From JBARCX01 sp049794535 (GTDB taxonomy: Bacteria > Pseudomonadota > Gammaproteobacteria > Xanthomonadales > Rhodanobacteraceae): a stretch of 14,506 nt of DNA. The stretch covers positions 1 to 14,506 of the forward strand of contig JBARCX010000077.1 of assembly GCA_049794535.1 (NCBI GenBank). The letters run 5' to 3'. The notes under the pieces are model-generated. The model was not told the origin of the DNA. It made no database searches and saw only the letters and a list, made by a program, of their open reading frames with translations. A program made the position numbers and the translations under genes. Shown one piece after another: positions 1-8,733 of this stretch (position 1 is the stretch's first letter; every line of letters starts with the position of its first letter).

Positions 1-71
1 GCTGCGTAAGCGGCACACTAGCGATACCGCTCAATTGTCGCGATATCGCCACTACCCCCTACCTACGCAGC
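1..71. repeat. Palindrome-ended intergenic repeat, divergent copy
   Basis: The arms GCTGCGTAAG (1-10) and CCTACGCAGC (62-71) are inverted repeats matching at 9 of 10 bases. The right end ACCTACGCAGC is identical to the right end of the tandem element near 11163-11173, so this looks like a diverged member of the same intergenic family. A perfect 10-bp palindrome GCGATATCGC lies inside at 39-48. The element may continue beyond the window. It sits 3' of HK1, where such repeats commonly lie; no terminator with a T-run is visible here. Confidence 0.45.
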
Positions 72-88
72 GACGACGACGACGACGA
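71..88. repeat. (CGA)6 trinucleotide run
   Basis: Six consecutive CGA units directly follow the palindrome-ended repeat and lie about 55 bp beyond the HK1 stop codon. No gene is seen across it, so changes in copy number would not shift a reading frame. Confidence 0.8.
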
Positions 89-143
89 GCGAGCAGCTGA
101 TACATGCGACCATCACTGGTAATCGCGACAAATCAGCAAGCTC

Positions 144-3100
144 TTATAGCTCACCCGCATAACGATCCAACACATCACGCAACTCACGCTCGAACCTTGC
201 CAATGCGTCACCCATCGCACCCAAGCCCTCTTCCTCAGTGCGCTTCTCTAAGGATGCACACTCCTTCGCTAACGGATGCTCCCCAAGCATAAACAAAGCA
301 CCCTTCAACGAATGCAAGCGCTCCAACAGAGTCACCTCGTCCTGTCTGTGCCAAGCCGCCATCATCGTGTCCACATCGTGCGTGCCGGATTCAACGAACG
401 CGCGCAGCACTTTTTCGGGAAACTTGCGCCGCTCCTGGCTCACCGGCGTTTCGGCGGGCACCGATTCAACAACGGCCACATGACGCGACATCGCAGCATT
501 CAGCTGCTCGAGTGAAAGCGGCTTAAGCAGCAGATCCGTAATACCCGCTTCTTTACAACGCAGCTTTTCGCTCGCAAGCGCAGTCGCTGTGACAGCCAGA
601 ATCGGCAACGTCACGCCGAGCTCGCGCAACGCACGGGTGAGCTCGTAACCATTCATGCGCGGCATATTGATGTCGGTCAGCACAGCGTCAAACGTATCGT
701 TACCCCACACCTGCAACGCCCGCTCGCCGTCGTCCGCCGTATCCACGGTGTAGCCCAGCGTCTCGAGCTGTTGTTGAATCAGCTCGCGATTGACGGGATT
801 GTCATCCACCAAGAGCACCCTGCCTTTGCCCTGGCTGCTCTGCCCATCCGGTGGCCGTGATATGGACACTACTGGCTGACTCATCGCATCCTCTTGTCGA
901 ATAGCCGCCTGCAAGGCAGTACTGGAGTAGCAGGAGATACACAAGGCGCCATCCCGTTGCTCGGGCACCAGGGGGCCGTCTGCCTGGGCGCGAATGACGC
1001 GCCTGGCGCAGGTGATCAGCGCCTGCTCATCCTCATCGCTCCAGGACGATTGCATACCGAACACCAACAAGGCACTCGCATGACGCACCCACTCGACATC
1101 GAGGCCAGCAGGATTCCCTGCCGCCGTCAGCTCCACACCCCACGACGTAAGCAATACGGAGATCTCCTCACGACACTCCACCGAACCTGCCAGCAACGCG
1201 ATTCGCTTGCCGGCGAACATCGTCGAGTTATCTGGCTGAGGAGCGGAATCTCGGTCGGCAGGAACTTCCAGCGTGAAGATGCTGCCTACACCGGGTGTGC
1301 TTTGTACATCGATATGACCACCCAGCAACTGGCTGAGTTGTCGACAAAGTGCCAGGCCAAGACCACTGCCACCGAACCGTCGCGAGATACTGGCATCCGC
1401 TTGTGAAAACGGTTCGAACAATTGCGCGAGTTGCGCTTCGGACATGCCGATACCCGAATCGATCACCTCGAACCGCAAAAGACCGTGCTCATTGTGCACA
1501 GACGCACCGAGCGAAGCGCGTAATACCACACGCCCCGACTCAGTGAATTTCACCGCATTGCTCACCAGATTGTTGATGATCTGTCGGATACGCTGCACGT
1601 CCGAGATGTAGCTCGGTGCCAACACAGAATCGATGCTGAAGTAAAGGCTGAGACCCTTGCGTTGTGCCAATGGCGCGAACAACAACACCGCGTGTTCGAT
1701 CAATGGCCGAAGCTGGAATGGCATCGGGTCGATATCCAATTGACCCGCTTCAACTTTGGAGAAGTCCAGGACATCACTGACAATCGCCAGCAACGAGTCT
1801 GCGGATAGACGGATACGATCCAGCCGCCCACGTTGCGGCGCATCGAGTTGGGAGCGCGATAACAACTCGAGATGACCCAGGATGCCATTCAACGGTGTAC
1901 GGATCTCGTGACTCATGATCGCCACGAAAGCTGACTTGGCACGACTCGCCGCCTCAGCCGCCTGCTTCGCCAACTCCGAATCGTGCCTGGCTTGTCGAAG
2001 CTTATCCTCCAGCTCCGCTTGCGCAGTGACATCACGTACGGCACACAGCAACACACGATGTACACGGTAGTTGGCCGGTGCTGCTGCCACGAGAAGATTG
2101 CGGTGGTTTCCATCCAACCGCTCAACGACCCACTTGAATTCCGTGGGCCCAGACAGATTGTCGCCCGCTTGCTCGATAAGGCGCTGGTACAACGACGGTG
2201 ATCGTTCTACGCAGTCATCGGCAAACCGACGCATCACGTCATTCTGAAGAATCGCACTTGCGTCTTTCGGATTGAGCAAACACAGGCCCACCGGCGAGGT
2301 ATCTATGATGACCCGATTGAGCTCTTCACTCTCGTAAACAAGCGATGCACCGGCCAATGCCGGTGCAAAGACGCGGCGATCCATGCGCAGCAACAATGCC
2401 CATAGCGCACCAAGAATCAATACGGTCACTGCAGCGATCAGCGCCCATAGCTTCCACAGATTCGCCAGCATCTGTCGCCATGTGTAGAGATGCACGATGG
2501 CCCAGTCCACACCTTTGACTTGATCAGCGATCAGGAACGTGCCGCGCGCACGATAGGTGGCTTGCGCCGATGGCCACGACGTCCACAAGCCAGCCTGGCG
2601 CAGCTGCGCCAGGCTCTGTTCAGGCGTGACAGGCAATTGACCACTGTCCAAGACCAACTGGCCAGCGCGTGTAACGACCAGAAATGCGGCGGGCGACGTC
2701 GGTTGCAGGCGATCTTTCAGCAATGCCAGCGACTCGAAAACTACGCGACGAAAATAGACCTTGCGGTCGACGGACAACGTCATCGCGCCCATCAGGGCGG
2801 GCTCGCCAGTTACCGGATTCCTGGCGAAGTGAAAGGCGATGCTTTCATTGTTTGAAGGCGCCACCGCATTCGTACCGATCACGGCGGGCTGCCATTGCGT
2901 TTCGGGCAAGGTCATTCGCGCAAAAGCCTGCTCGCGCGTCGTGACCTTCAGCACCGCGAACAATTGCGTCTCATCGCGTACGCCCGCGATGGCAAAGAAC
3001 GACCCGCTTGGCTCATAGGCATACACCGTGAGCTGCCCCGGCGACTCCATCGCTGATATGGTCGATGATGTGTATGCCGAATATTCGCGAATCATCCCGA

Positions 3101-3557
3101 GATACGCGGCCAGCTTTGTCGCAGGCATGGACGCCGTACCGTGCCCCAGCGCTAACCATGGCACAGAGGAATCATCGGCCTGAATAAAGAGCCGCTCGCC
3201 CTGTGCCATGAACTGCTTTTCTATGGGCTCACCGGCGATCTGTAGACGATTCTGCTGCGTCGACCACAACGCGTTATTGGCGCGCAAGCTGCCCATATAC
3301 CCATGCTCTCGCTGGCCGAGAAAGGCATCGATGATCGCCCGGCCATCCTGGAAAATATCCAGTTGTCGCGCGTGAAACCCTTGGATGCTGAAGAGGCCAA
3401 TGCCAATGGCCGTCAGCACAATTAAAAGACTCAGCAAGCCGCCGCCACCGTAGAGCAACCGCCGTTGATGACGACGCAGCGCAGACAACTCCGCACCGCT
3501 CTCAGTCAGGGATGCGTGATGCCTGGATGTGTTCGACTGTTGCTCGGCCCGATCCAT
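144..3557 (-). CDS. Tripartite hybrid sensor histidine kinase with Hpt domain (RcsC-like), HK1
   Basis: Inner-membrane sensor kinase, 1137 aa from the ATG at 3557. Order: basic cytoplasmic start (LRRHQRR), TM1 about 34-58, periplasmic sensor about 62-366, TM2 about 367-390, PAS-like segment about 406-520, HisKA with SHEIRTPLNG (His550), HATPase with N-box Asn667, G1 DSGIGM and G2 GGSGLGLA, an RcsC-ABL-like segment about 783-895, receiver with VDDN, phosphoacceptor Asp962 and Lys1012, and a C-terminal Hpt with HSLKGA (His1082). All phosphorelay residues are present, so it can in principle pass phosphate His-Asp-His to a separate regulator. An in-frame GTG at 3629 has a good AAAGGA ribosome site and would add 24 residues. 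I prefer the ATG (AGGTGG upstream) because the residues before LRRHQRR then match paralogue HK2 (26 versus 27). The sensor ligand is unknown. It lies about 60-130 bp downstream of HK2 on the same strand and is probably cotranscribed with it. Confidence 0.95.
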   Translation of the reverse strand: MDRAEQQSNTSRHHASLTESGAELSALRRHQRRLLYGGGGLLSLLIVLTAIGIGLFSIQGFHARQLDIFQDGRAIIDAFLGQREHGYMGSLRANNALWSTQQNRLQIAGEPIEKQFMAQGERLFIQADDSSVPWLALGHGTASMPATKLAAYLGMIREYSAYTSSTISAMESPGQLTVYAYEPSGSFFAIAGVRDETQLFAVLKVTTREQAFARMTLPETQWQPAVIGTNAVAPSNNESIAFHFARNPVTGEPALMGAMTLSVDRKVYFRRVVFESLALLKDRLQPTSPAAFLVVTRAGQLVLDSGQLPVTPEQSLAQLRQAGLWTSWPSAQATYRARGTFLIADQVKGVDWAIVHLYTWRQMLANLWKLWALIAAVTVLILGALWALLLRMDRRVFAPALAGASLVYESEELNRVIIDTSPVGLCLLNPKDASAILQNDVMRRFADDCVERSPSLYQRLIEQAGDNLSGPTEFKWVVERLDGNHRNLLVAAAPANYRVHRVLLCAVRDVTAQAELEDKLRQARHDSELAKQAAEAASRAKSAFVAIMSHEIRTPLNGILGHLELLSRSQLDAPQRGRLDRIRLSADSLLAIVSDVLDFSKVEAGQLDIDPMPFQLRPLIEHAVLLFAPLAQRKGLSLYFSIDSVLAPSYISDVQRIRQIINNLVSNAVKFTESGRVVLRASLGASVHNEHGLLRFEVIDSGIGMSEAQLAQLFEPFSQADASISRRFGGSGLGLALCRQLSQLLGGHIDVQSTPGVGSIFTLEVPADRDSAPQPDNSTMFAGKRIALLAGSVECREEISVLLTSWGVELTAAGNPAGLDVEWVRHASALLVFGMQSSWSDEDEQALITCARRVIRAQADGPLVPEQRDGALCISCYSSTALQAAIRQEDAMSQPVVSISRPPDGQSSQGKGRVLLVDDNPVNRELIQQQLETLGYTVDTADDGERALQVWGNDTFDAVLTDINMPRMNGYELTRALRELGVTLPILAVTATALASEKLRCKEAGITDLLLKPLSLEQLNAAMSRHVAVVESVPAETPVSQERRKFPEKVLRAFVESGTHDVDTMMAAWHRQDEVTLLERLHSLKGALFMLGEHPLAKECASLEKRTEEEGLGAMGDALARFERELRDVLDRYAGEL

Positions 3558-3665
3558 CGACCCACCTAGTACGCAGCGATCAACACAATCTATCTGATTC
3601 GTTGGCGGGCTGCTGTTATTGAACGCCACAACCTGTTCCTTTCATCGTTTGCCCGACATAACTCC

Positions 3666-3684
3666 CTCCCCTGCTAGCAGGGAG
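3666..3684. other. Hairpin between HK2 and HK1
   Basis: An imperfect inverted repeat, CTCCCCTGCTAGCAGGGAG, lies just after the HK2 stop codon and before the HK1 start. On the coding (minus) strand no T-run follows it, so it does not look like a full intrinsic terminator. It could be an mRNA processing or stabilising hairpin that sets different HK2 and HK1 levels. The structure is seen; the role is inferred. Confidence 0.35.
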
Positions 3685-3690
3685 AAAAGT

Positions 3691-6600
3691 TCAAGCGGCA
3701 TAGCGAGACAACGACACGTCAAGCTGATCGAGCGACAGTGGCTTGAGCAGTAACTCGGTGATGCCCGCTTGTTTGCAGCGCGCGCGCTCTTCTGGCGTGC
3801 CGCTTGCTGTGAGTGCGAGTATCGCTTGGGTCATACCGCGGTTGCGCAATGAGCGGCTTAACTCATAGCCGTTCATCACCGGCATATTGATGTCGGTGAG
3901 CACGATGTCGTACTGACCATGCTCCCACTGTGCCAATGCGGCATGACCATGCTCTGCAGTGTCCACGGTGTACCCAAGAAATTCCAGTTGTTCTCGCGAC
4001 AACTCAATGTTGACGGGGTTGTCGTCAACCAGCAGCACACGGCAATGCTTGCCGGCATGTGGCATGTCGAGCTGGGGCAACGTATCGGCTGTAGCTTCGC
4101 TATCCCACTGCAAGGCCCGCAGCAACGCGCTGCTCGAGTAGCAGGACACTTGCAGCGTGTTGCCATGCAATTCAGGAAACAGTGGACCATCGGCTCGGGC
4201 ATGAATCCGTCTGCGCGCCCATAGAGCCTCTTGCTCTGCGTCACTCCATGCGCCTGCAGGACTATCAAAGATCACCAGAGCAGCAGCGGAAGCAACCCAT
4301 TCCGGATCCAACTCGTCGGGATGCGCGGCAATTTTTATCTGCGCTCCCCAAGCCTCGATGCAATGACCGACGCCATCACGCCACTCGCTTACGCTTGATA
4401 ACAAAGCAACGCGCTTGTCATGCAGCGGCAGATGCTCCGTGGAAGCGTCATCAGCATCCCCCCTCAATGGCACATCGAGCGCGAAAACACTGCCGACGCC
4501 CAAGGTACTGTTCACTGTGATCGATCCATCAAGCAGTTCGCTCAATTGTCGGCATAACGCCAACCCAAGACCGGTGCCGCCGTAGCGTCGGCTAATACTG
4601 GTATCCGCTTGCATAAACGGCTCGAATAGCCCGATGCATTGCTCGTTGGACATGCCGATACCCGAATCGATCACTTCGAACCGCACCTGTTGCCGGCCAT
4701 CGTCGTCTGTCGACAACAATGACACGCGAAGCACCACTTTGCCTGAGTGCGTGAACTTGATCGCGTTGCTGATCAGGTTACGTAGCACCTGCTCGATGCG
4801 CGCCACACCGCCGACGTATCTCGGCGTCAATGCGGGATCGATCAGGTAGTAAAGCCGGATGCCTTTGCCCTGTGCCACCGGCGCATACAACAACGCCACC
4901 TGCTCGATCACCGCGTGCAGGTCAAACGGCAGGTTTTCTATATCCAGCTGCCCTGCTTCGATCTTGGAAAAGTCCAGCACATCACTGATTACCGAAAGCA
5001 GCGAATCGGCCGATTGCCGAATCCATCCCAGACGCTGGTGCTGATGCGCATTCGGCGCCGTTTTCTCGAGCAGCTCCAGATGTCCCAGGATGCCGGTGAG
5101 CGGCGTGCGAATCTCATGACTCATGGTGGTGACGAATGCCGACTTGGCATGGCTGGCCGATTCCGCCGCCTCTCGCGCCCGTTCCATGGCCTCCTCCAAC
5201 TCGATACGCGCCGTGAGATCACGCAGAACACAGAGCAGCACGCGGCGATCCTGATAAGTCATGCGCGTCGCCGCCACCAAAAGGTGTCGCTCCGTGCCTG
5301 TCGCCGGATCGGGAATCGTTACATCAAACTCGCGCGCTTCCAGCCGGCCTGCCGGTGAATCCGTGGCCGCGATATGCCCCTGCACCAGCTGCGTGTAAAG
5401 GGATGTACCCGTCGTAGAGACACTCGATGCGTAGTCGCGCATCAAGTCATTCTCCATGATGGGCGTGTCATCGCCAGTCGCGATCAGACATAACCCGACC
5501 GGTGATGTCTCAATAATCGCCCGATTCAGTTGCTCACTCTGATAAACCCGCAGTGCGCGAGCCAGCGTCGGCGTGAAGATGCGCCGATCCAAGCGCCACA
5601 GGAAAAGCCACAGCACCAAGAGCACTAGCACCGCCAACACAGCGGTGACAGCAACAACATGCCCTTCTTCGCGCACGATATCGTGCCAACTATAGGCATA
5701 GACCAATGACCAGTCCGTTCCCTTGACTCGGTCGGCAATGAAGAATTTTCCACCGTAGCGATGGGAGGTCACGCCACTACGCCAGGCAACCCAACCATTG
5801 GCGGCACGAAATTCTGCCACCTTGGCGGCGCTTGCTTTCAAGGGCCCTGTATCGAGCACGACCTCGCCTTCATGCGTAATCACGCTGAAATCGTTGTGAG
5901 TAACTTCACGCAATCGCGCCACAAACCGCTGTATCGGCTCAAACACCACAAACGCGCCGATGGGTGTTTCTTCGTCAAACGCGGCGAACGAGCCGATGAT
6001 GGCTGGCTCGCCGGTCAGCGGATTGGTGCCGAACGATGAACGGATCTGCGGCAAACCCGAACCGTAGAACGACAGCACGGCATTGCCTTTCCGCGACTCG
6101 AGCAAAGCCTCCGTGTCGCTAAAGTCGACACCTTCGGCGGCGAAATAGGCCAGCAGCGAGGCACGATCTTTCGCTCCGCTAACGACGTGAAGATGTGCCT
6201 CATCCAACCCCTGGCCGAAAGCGAAGAACGACGCGCTGGGGTCATAGAAATACGCGATCGTTCCGCTCTGCTGGCTCTTCTCAAACATCGAGGTGCGCGA
6301 GATCACCGATAACTCCGCCACCAATCCCAAGTAACGATCCAGCTTCGGGCGCGGCCATTTCAGCGTGCCACTGCCCAAGGTCAGCCATGGCATCGCATCA
6401 GGGCCAGCCCTAACGATGGCTCGCTCATCTTGATCAACAAAACGATGGAGATAGCCATTGCCCACCGCCGTTAGCGCAATGCGTCGGTTGCGCCAGGCGT
6501 ATTCAGCCATGTTCAGGGTGCGCACGTAACCCGCATCTCGCTGGATGAACAACGAGTCGAGTGCCAGCTTGGCACTGTTGAATTCGTCCAGTTGGTTGGT

Positions 6601-6789
6601 TTGATAGTCTGAAACACGCAGTGCGGTTACCGCACCAAACGTAAGCACAACGATCAGAGTCAACATCGCGCCACCGCCGTAAAGAAGGCGGCGTTGGTGA
6701 CGGCGCAGCGATGCGAGGTCGCCATTGCCTGAGGAACTAGCGCAACGGCGCACCACTGTCGCCAGCAGTTTGTGAAATCGATGCATCAT
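3691..6789 (-). CDS. Hybrid sensor histidine kinase without Hpt domain (RcsC-like), HK2
   Basis: Inner-membrane hybrid kinase, 1032 aa, a clear paralogue of HK1 along its whole length. TM1 is about 35-57, the periplasmic sensor about 58-375, TM2 about 376-398 and a PAS-like segment about 415-530. HisKA carries SHEIRTPLTG (His558). The HATPase has N-box Asn675, G1 DSGIGM (Asp708) and G2 GGTGLGLA. An ABL-like segment spans about 790-900. The receiver, about 916-1030, has VDDN, Asp966 and Lys1016. It stops just after the receiver, so it has no Hpt: its phosphate must go to a separate Hpt, and HK1 encodes one next door. The periplasmic regions are less alike than the kinase cores, which suggests different inputs. 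ATG codons at 6789 and 6786 are both possible starts; neither has a strong ribosome site. An RcsB-box-like motif lies 220 bp upstream. Confidence 0.95.
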   Translation of the reverse strand: MMHRFHKLLATVVRRCASSSGNGDLASLRRHQRRLLYGGGAMLTLIVVLTFGAVTALRVSDYQTNQLDEFNSAKLALDSLFIQRDAGYVRTLNMAEYAWRNRRIALTAVGNGYLHRFVDQDERAIVRAGPDAMPWLTLGSGTLKWPRPKLDRYLGLVAELSVISRTSMFEKSQQSGTIAYFYDPSASFFAFGQGLDEAHLHVVSGAKDRASLLAYFAAEGVDFSDTEALLESRKGNAVLSFYGSGLPQIRSSFGTNPLTGEPAIIGSFAAFDEETPIGAFVVFEPIQRFVARLREVTHNDFSVITHEGEVVLDTGPLKASAAKVAEFRAANGWVAWRSGVTSHRYGGKFFIADRVKGTDWSLVYAYSWHDIVREEGHVVAVTAVLAVLVLLVLWLFLWRLDRRIFTPTLARALRVYQSEQLNRAIIETSPVGLCLIATGDDTPIMENDLMRDYASSVSTTGTSLYTQLVQGHIAATDSPAGRLEAREFDVTIPDPATGTERHLLVAATRMTYQDRRVLLCVLRDLTARIELEEAMERAREAAESASHAKSAFVTTMSHEIRTPLTGILGHLELLEKTAPNAHQHQRLGWIRQSADSLLSVISDVLDFSKIEAGQLDIENLPFDLHAVIEQVALLYAPVAQGKGIRLYYLIDPALTPRYVGGVARIEQVLRNLISNAIKFTHSGKVVLRVSLLSTDDDGRQQVRFEVIDSGIGMSNEQCIGLFEPFMQADTSISRRYGGTGLGLALCRQLSELLDGSITVNSTLGVGSVFALDVPLRGDADDASTEHLPLHDKRVALLSSVSEWRDGVGHCIEAWGAQIKIAAHPDELDPEWVASAAALVIFDSPAGAWSDAEQEALWARRRIHARADGPLFPELHGNTLQVSCYSSSALLRALQWDSEATADTLPQLDMPHAGKHCRVLLVDDNPVNIELSREQLEFLGYTVDTAEHGHAALAQWEHGQYDIVLTDINMPVMNGYELSRSLRNRGMTQAILALTASGTPEERARCKQAGITELLLKPLSLDQLDVSLSRYAA

Positions 6790-7008
6790 GAGTGGCTACC
6801 AGGGACGGTTTGAGTCTCGACAAGCCACAGCCGTGGCATCTGCAGAATCAGCAGCGACAGCCTTCATCGGCTGCATACCTCCGTGCCAGTCATGCGTAAC
6901 TTGACTCACCGTTCAAGAAAGACAAGTCGCGCAGCATGGCACTCCCAGCCATGCAGGCGCACATGTGCCCCCGTGCATAAGGCTAGAGATTGATGCGATG
7001 CGCGGACA
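6790..7008 (-). other. Leader region of HK2 with short hairpins
   Basis: No convincing gene lies here. Three perfect inverted repeats occur: GCCAC/GTGGC (6824-6837), CAGCC/GGCTG (6858-6873) and GCATGGC/GCCATGC with a 7-nt loop (6934-6954). If transcription starts just downstream of the motif at 7009-7022, the HK2 message has a leader of roughly 180 nt containing all three. This could be a structured untranslated leader, but no known riboswitch is recognised. Confidence 0.35.
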
Positions 7009-7022
7009 TCGGACTTGGCCTA
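7009..7022 (-). promoter_or_regulatory. RcsB-box-like site upstream of HK2
   Basis: The minus strand reads TAGGCCAAGTCCGA. It is one of four sites fitting TARGSCNNGTCCKA in this window. The arrangement TAGG, five bases, TCCGA has the same 14-bp layout as the enterobacterial RcsAB box (TAAGAATATTCCTA). About 20 bp downstream on the minus strand is CTCTAG, a possible weak -10, so an activator here would overlap the -35 position. The sequence match is seen; binding by a regulator of this locus is inferred. Confidence 0.5.
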
Positions 7023-7106
7023 AATAAAAGCGACAACTCCGTCTATTCGCGCACTTGTGATCCATGTCTCCATTCATGGCATACACATCGGCATGCATCG
7101 GTGCAC

Positions 7107-7136
7107 AAAAAAGCCCGGACATCGCAATGTCCGGGC
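7107..7136 (-). terminator. Intrinsic terminator of the adhesin gene
   Basis: A perfect 10-bp stem GCCCGGACAT/ATGTCCGGGC with a 4-nt loop (7113-7136) is followed on the minus strand by six T residues (7112-7107). It begins about 35 bp after the adhesin stop codon, as expected for a rho-independent terminator, and separates the adhesin transcript from HK2. Confidence 0.92.
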
Positions 7137-7171
7137 CAAGGCTTCATTCAATCTTTATAAGTACCTGGAGA

Positions 7172-8716
7172 TCACCAGACCATCGCCGCACCGAAACCCG
7201 CACCCGTATCCCCCTGGGTGTTGGTCGTCGCACTGGCACGGAACACCCAGCGACCGCTTTCAGAGATGGTGGACAGACCTATCGCCACCGCCGACTGGCC
7301 GTTGAACGTACCCGCGCCCGCCGAGACCGCGCTCTGGTTGGGCGCATATGCCTGCGGCAGGTTCGCCATCGCCATCGCTGCCGCGGTACCACCGCTAGCG
7401 CGACGATTCACCTTATCGACACTGCGCTGCAGTGAGTCCACACGCTGATCGGTGTAGTTTTGCGCCCAGTCACGCGCATCGTTCAACTGCTGCACGTTCA
7501 CGGCATCCGTCGCCGATGTACCCGCTGCGACGTTGGTGATCTGACGCTCATTACCGACCGAGCCCACCGACACCGAGTTCGCACGATCCGCCACGGAGCT
7601 TTCGCCCAGCGCGACCGAGTTGGACGCCTTAGCGCTGGAGTTGGCGCCCAGGGCCGTGCTGTTTTCGCCGGTGGCCTGTGCATTTGCACCAACCGCCGTG
7701 CTGTTGCTACCGGAGGCTACCGAGCCACTACCGGTCGCCGTTGAGTTATTACCCGAAGCCACTGCGCCGTTGCCGGTCGCCGTTGAGTTATCACCCGAGG
7801 CCACCGAACCATTACCCGTTGCCGTTGAGTTGTCACCGAATGCCGAGGCGCCCTCGCCCACTTCCACGCTACCCGGGCCACTGCCCGGGCCGCCAGGGAT
7901 GTTCCCGCCACCACCGCCCTCTGCAACGGCGTCGCTCAAGTCGCCTATGTTCGAGGCCAAGTCATTGAGCTGGCCCTGCAGATTGTTATTCACCGCTGCG
8001 ATCTGCTGATTCAACGTGGCCTGCACATCGAACAACTGACCGCCGTTGATCGCCTGCATGCTGCCGGCCGCAATCAGGCCAGGCGCCAAATTATTGATGG
8101 TGGTGCCGAACGAGCCACCCAATGTTGCCGAAGCCAGCGTGTGATCGTCATACGAGATAACCGTCATCGGATCGCCATTCGGGTCATACAAGCCCGATGC
8201 TTTCAACTGCGCAATCGTCACCGCATCGGTATCGCCCGTGCCATTCGCTACACCGGTCAGCACACGCGCACCATCCGTGCCAGTGAAGTCCACCGCGGCA
8301 CCACCGGTCGCCGTACCCACCGTCAGTTTCGCACCCGCGGCGGCCTGCTGCACCAAGCCCAGTGTGCCGCTGCCGATCTGGCTGGCCAGATTAGAAACAT
8401 CGCTGGTGTTCTGCGTTACGCGGCCATCAACATTCGTAATTGCGTCACCGATGTTGTTCACAGTCGAACCACCCACGGTATAAGTCGGTGCGGAAATCGT
8501 GCCATCCGCATTGACCACGGAACCACCGCCCAGCGCGTTAGCCACGCTGCTCGCCGTGCCCTTCAACTGACCGACATTCGCGGCGTCGGTGTCTTCCACA
8601 CCTGCCGCTACGTTGGCGACTTGACGCTCACTGCCGACAGCACCAACGGAGACCGTGTTGGCACGATTGGCTAGCGAGCCGGCACCCAGAGCCACCGCAT
8701 TCGTAGCCGGCGGCAA
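7172..8716 (-). CDS. Adhesin C-terminal fragment: necks, stalk and YadA anchor
   Basis: This open frame (514 aa counted from a TTG at 8716) has no signal peptide and is the downstream part of the broken adhesin. It holds a first neck (about 20-51: VSVG.VG.ERQ..NVAAG, then DA.NV.QL), a middle part with another DTDAVTIAQL-type connector, and a helical stretch. A Gly/Pro-rich linker (EGGGGGNIPGGPGSG) follows, then a second head of 14-residue units (N-S-T-A-T/V-G type), a second neck (about 380-411), a short coiled coil, and a four-strand YadA anchor in the last 75-80 residues ending AAMVW. Translation from the TTG alone would give a cytoplasmic product with no way to the outer membrane, so independent function is unlikely. 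Confidence 0.8.
   Translation of the reverse strand: MPPATNAVALGAGSLANRANTVSVGAVGSERQVANVAAGVEDTDAANVGQLKGTASSVANALGGGSVVNADGTISAPTYTVGGSTVNNIGDAITNVDGRVTQNTSDVSNLASQIGSGTLGLVQQAAAGAKLTVGTATGGAAVDFTGTDGARVLTGVANGTGDTDAVTIAQLKASGLYDPNGDPMTVISYDDHTLASATLGGSFGTTINNLAPGLIAAGSMQAINGGQLFDVQATLNQQIAAVNNNLQGQLNDLASNIGDLSDAVAEGGGGGNIPGGPGSGPGSVEVGEGASAFGDNSTATGNGSVASGDNSTATGNGAVASGNNSTATGSGSVASGSNSTAVGANAQATGENSTALGANSSAKASNSVALGESSVADRANSVSVGSVGNERQITNVAAGTSATDAVNVQQLNDARDWAQNYTDQRVDSLQRSVDKVNRRASGGTAAAMAMANLPQAYAPNQSAVSAGAGTFNGQSAVAIGLSTISESGRWVFRASATTNTQGDTGAGFGAAMVW
7667..7834 (-). repeat. 42-bp tandem repeats in the second adhesin head
   Basis: Three clear 42-bp units run at 7709-7750, 7751-7792 and 7793-7834, with a more degenerate one at 7667-7708. 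Each encodes 14 residues of the pattern NSTATG.G.VASG. The unit length is a multiple of three, so gain or loss of units would change head length without breaking the frame. This is typical of the collagen-like left-handed beta-roll of YadA heads. Confidence 0.8.
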
Positions 8717-8733
8717 AACCCCCGCGCCATGAC

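Noticed and set aside
6913..7122. 69-aa minus-strand frame before HK2
   Set aside because: It begins inside the adhesin terminator stem, crosses the motif and hairpins, and is Cys/Met-rich without any domain.
7667..7834. Tandem repeats as a CRISPR array
   Set aside because: The units abut with no unique spacers and encode an in-frame 14-residue adhesin repeat.
7620..8674. Long plus-strand open frames opposite the adhesin
   Set aside because: They are antisense shadows of the repetitive adhesin sequence: low-complexity Pro/Ala/Leu/Val runs, no ribosome sites and no recognisable domain.
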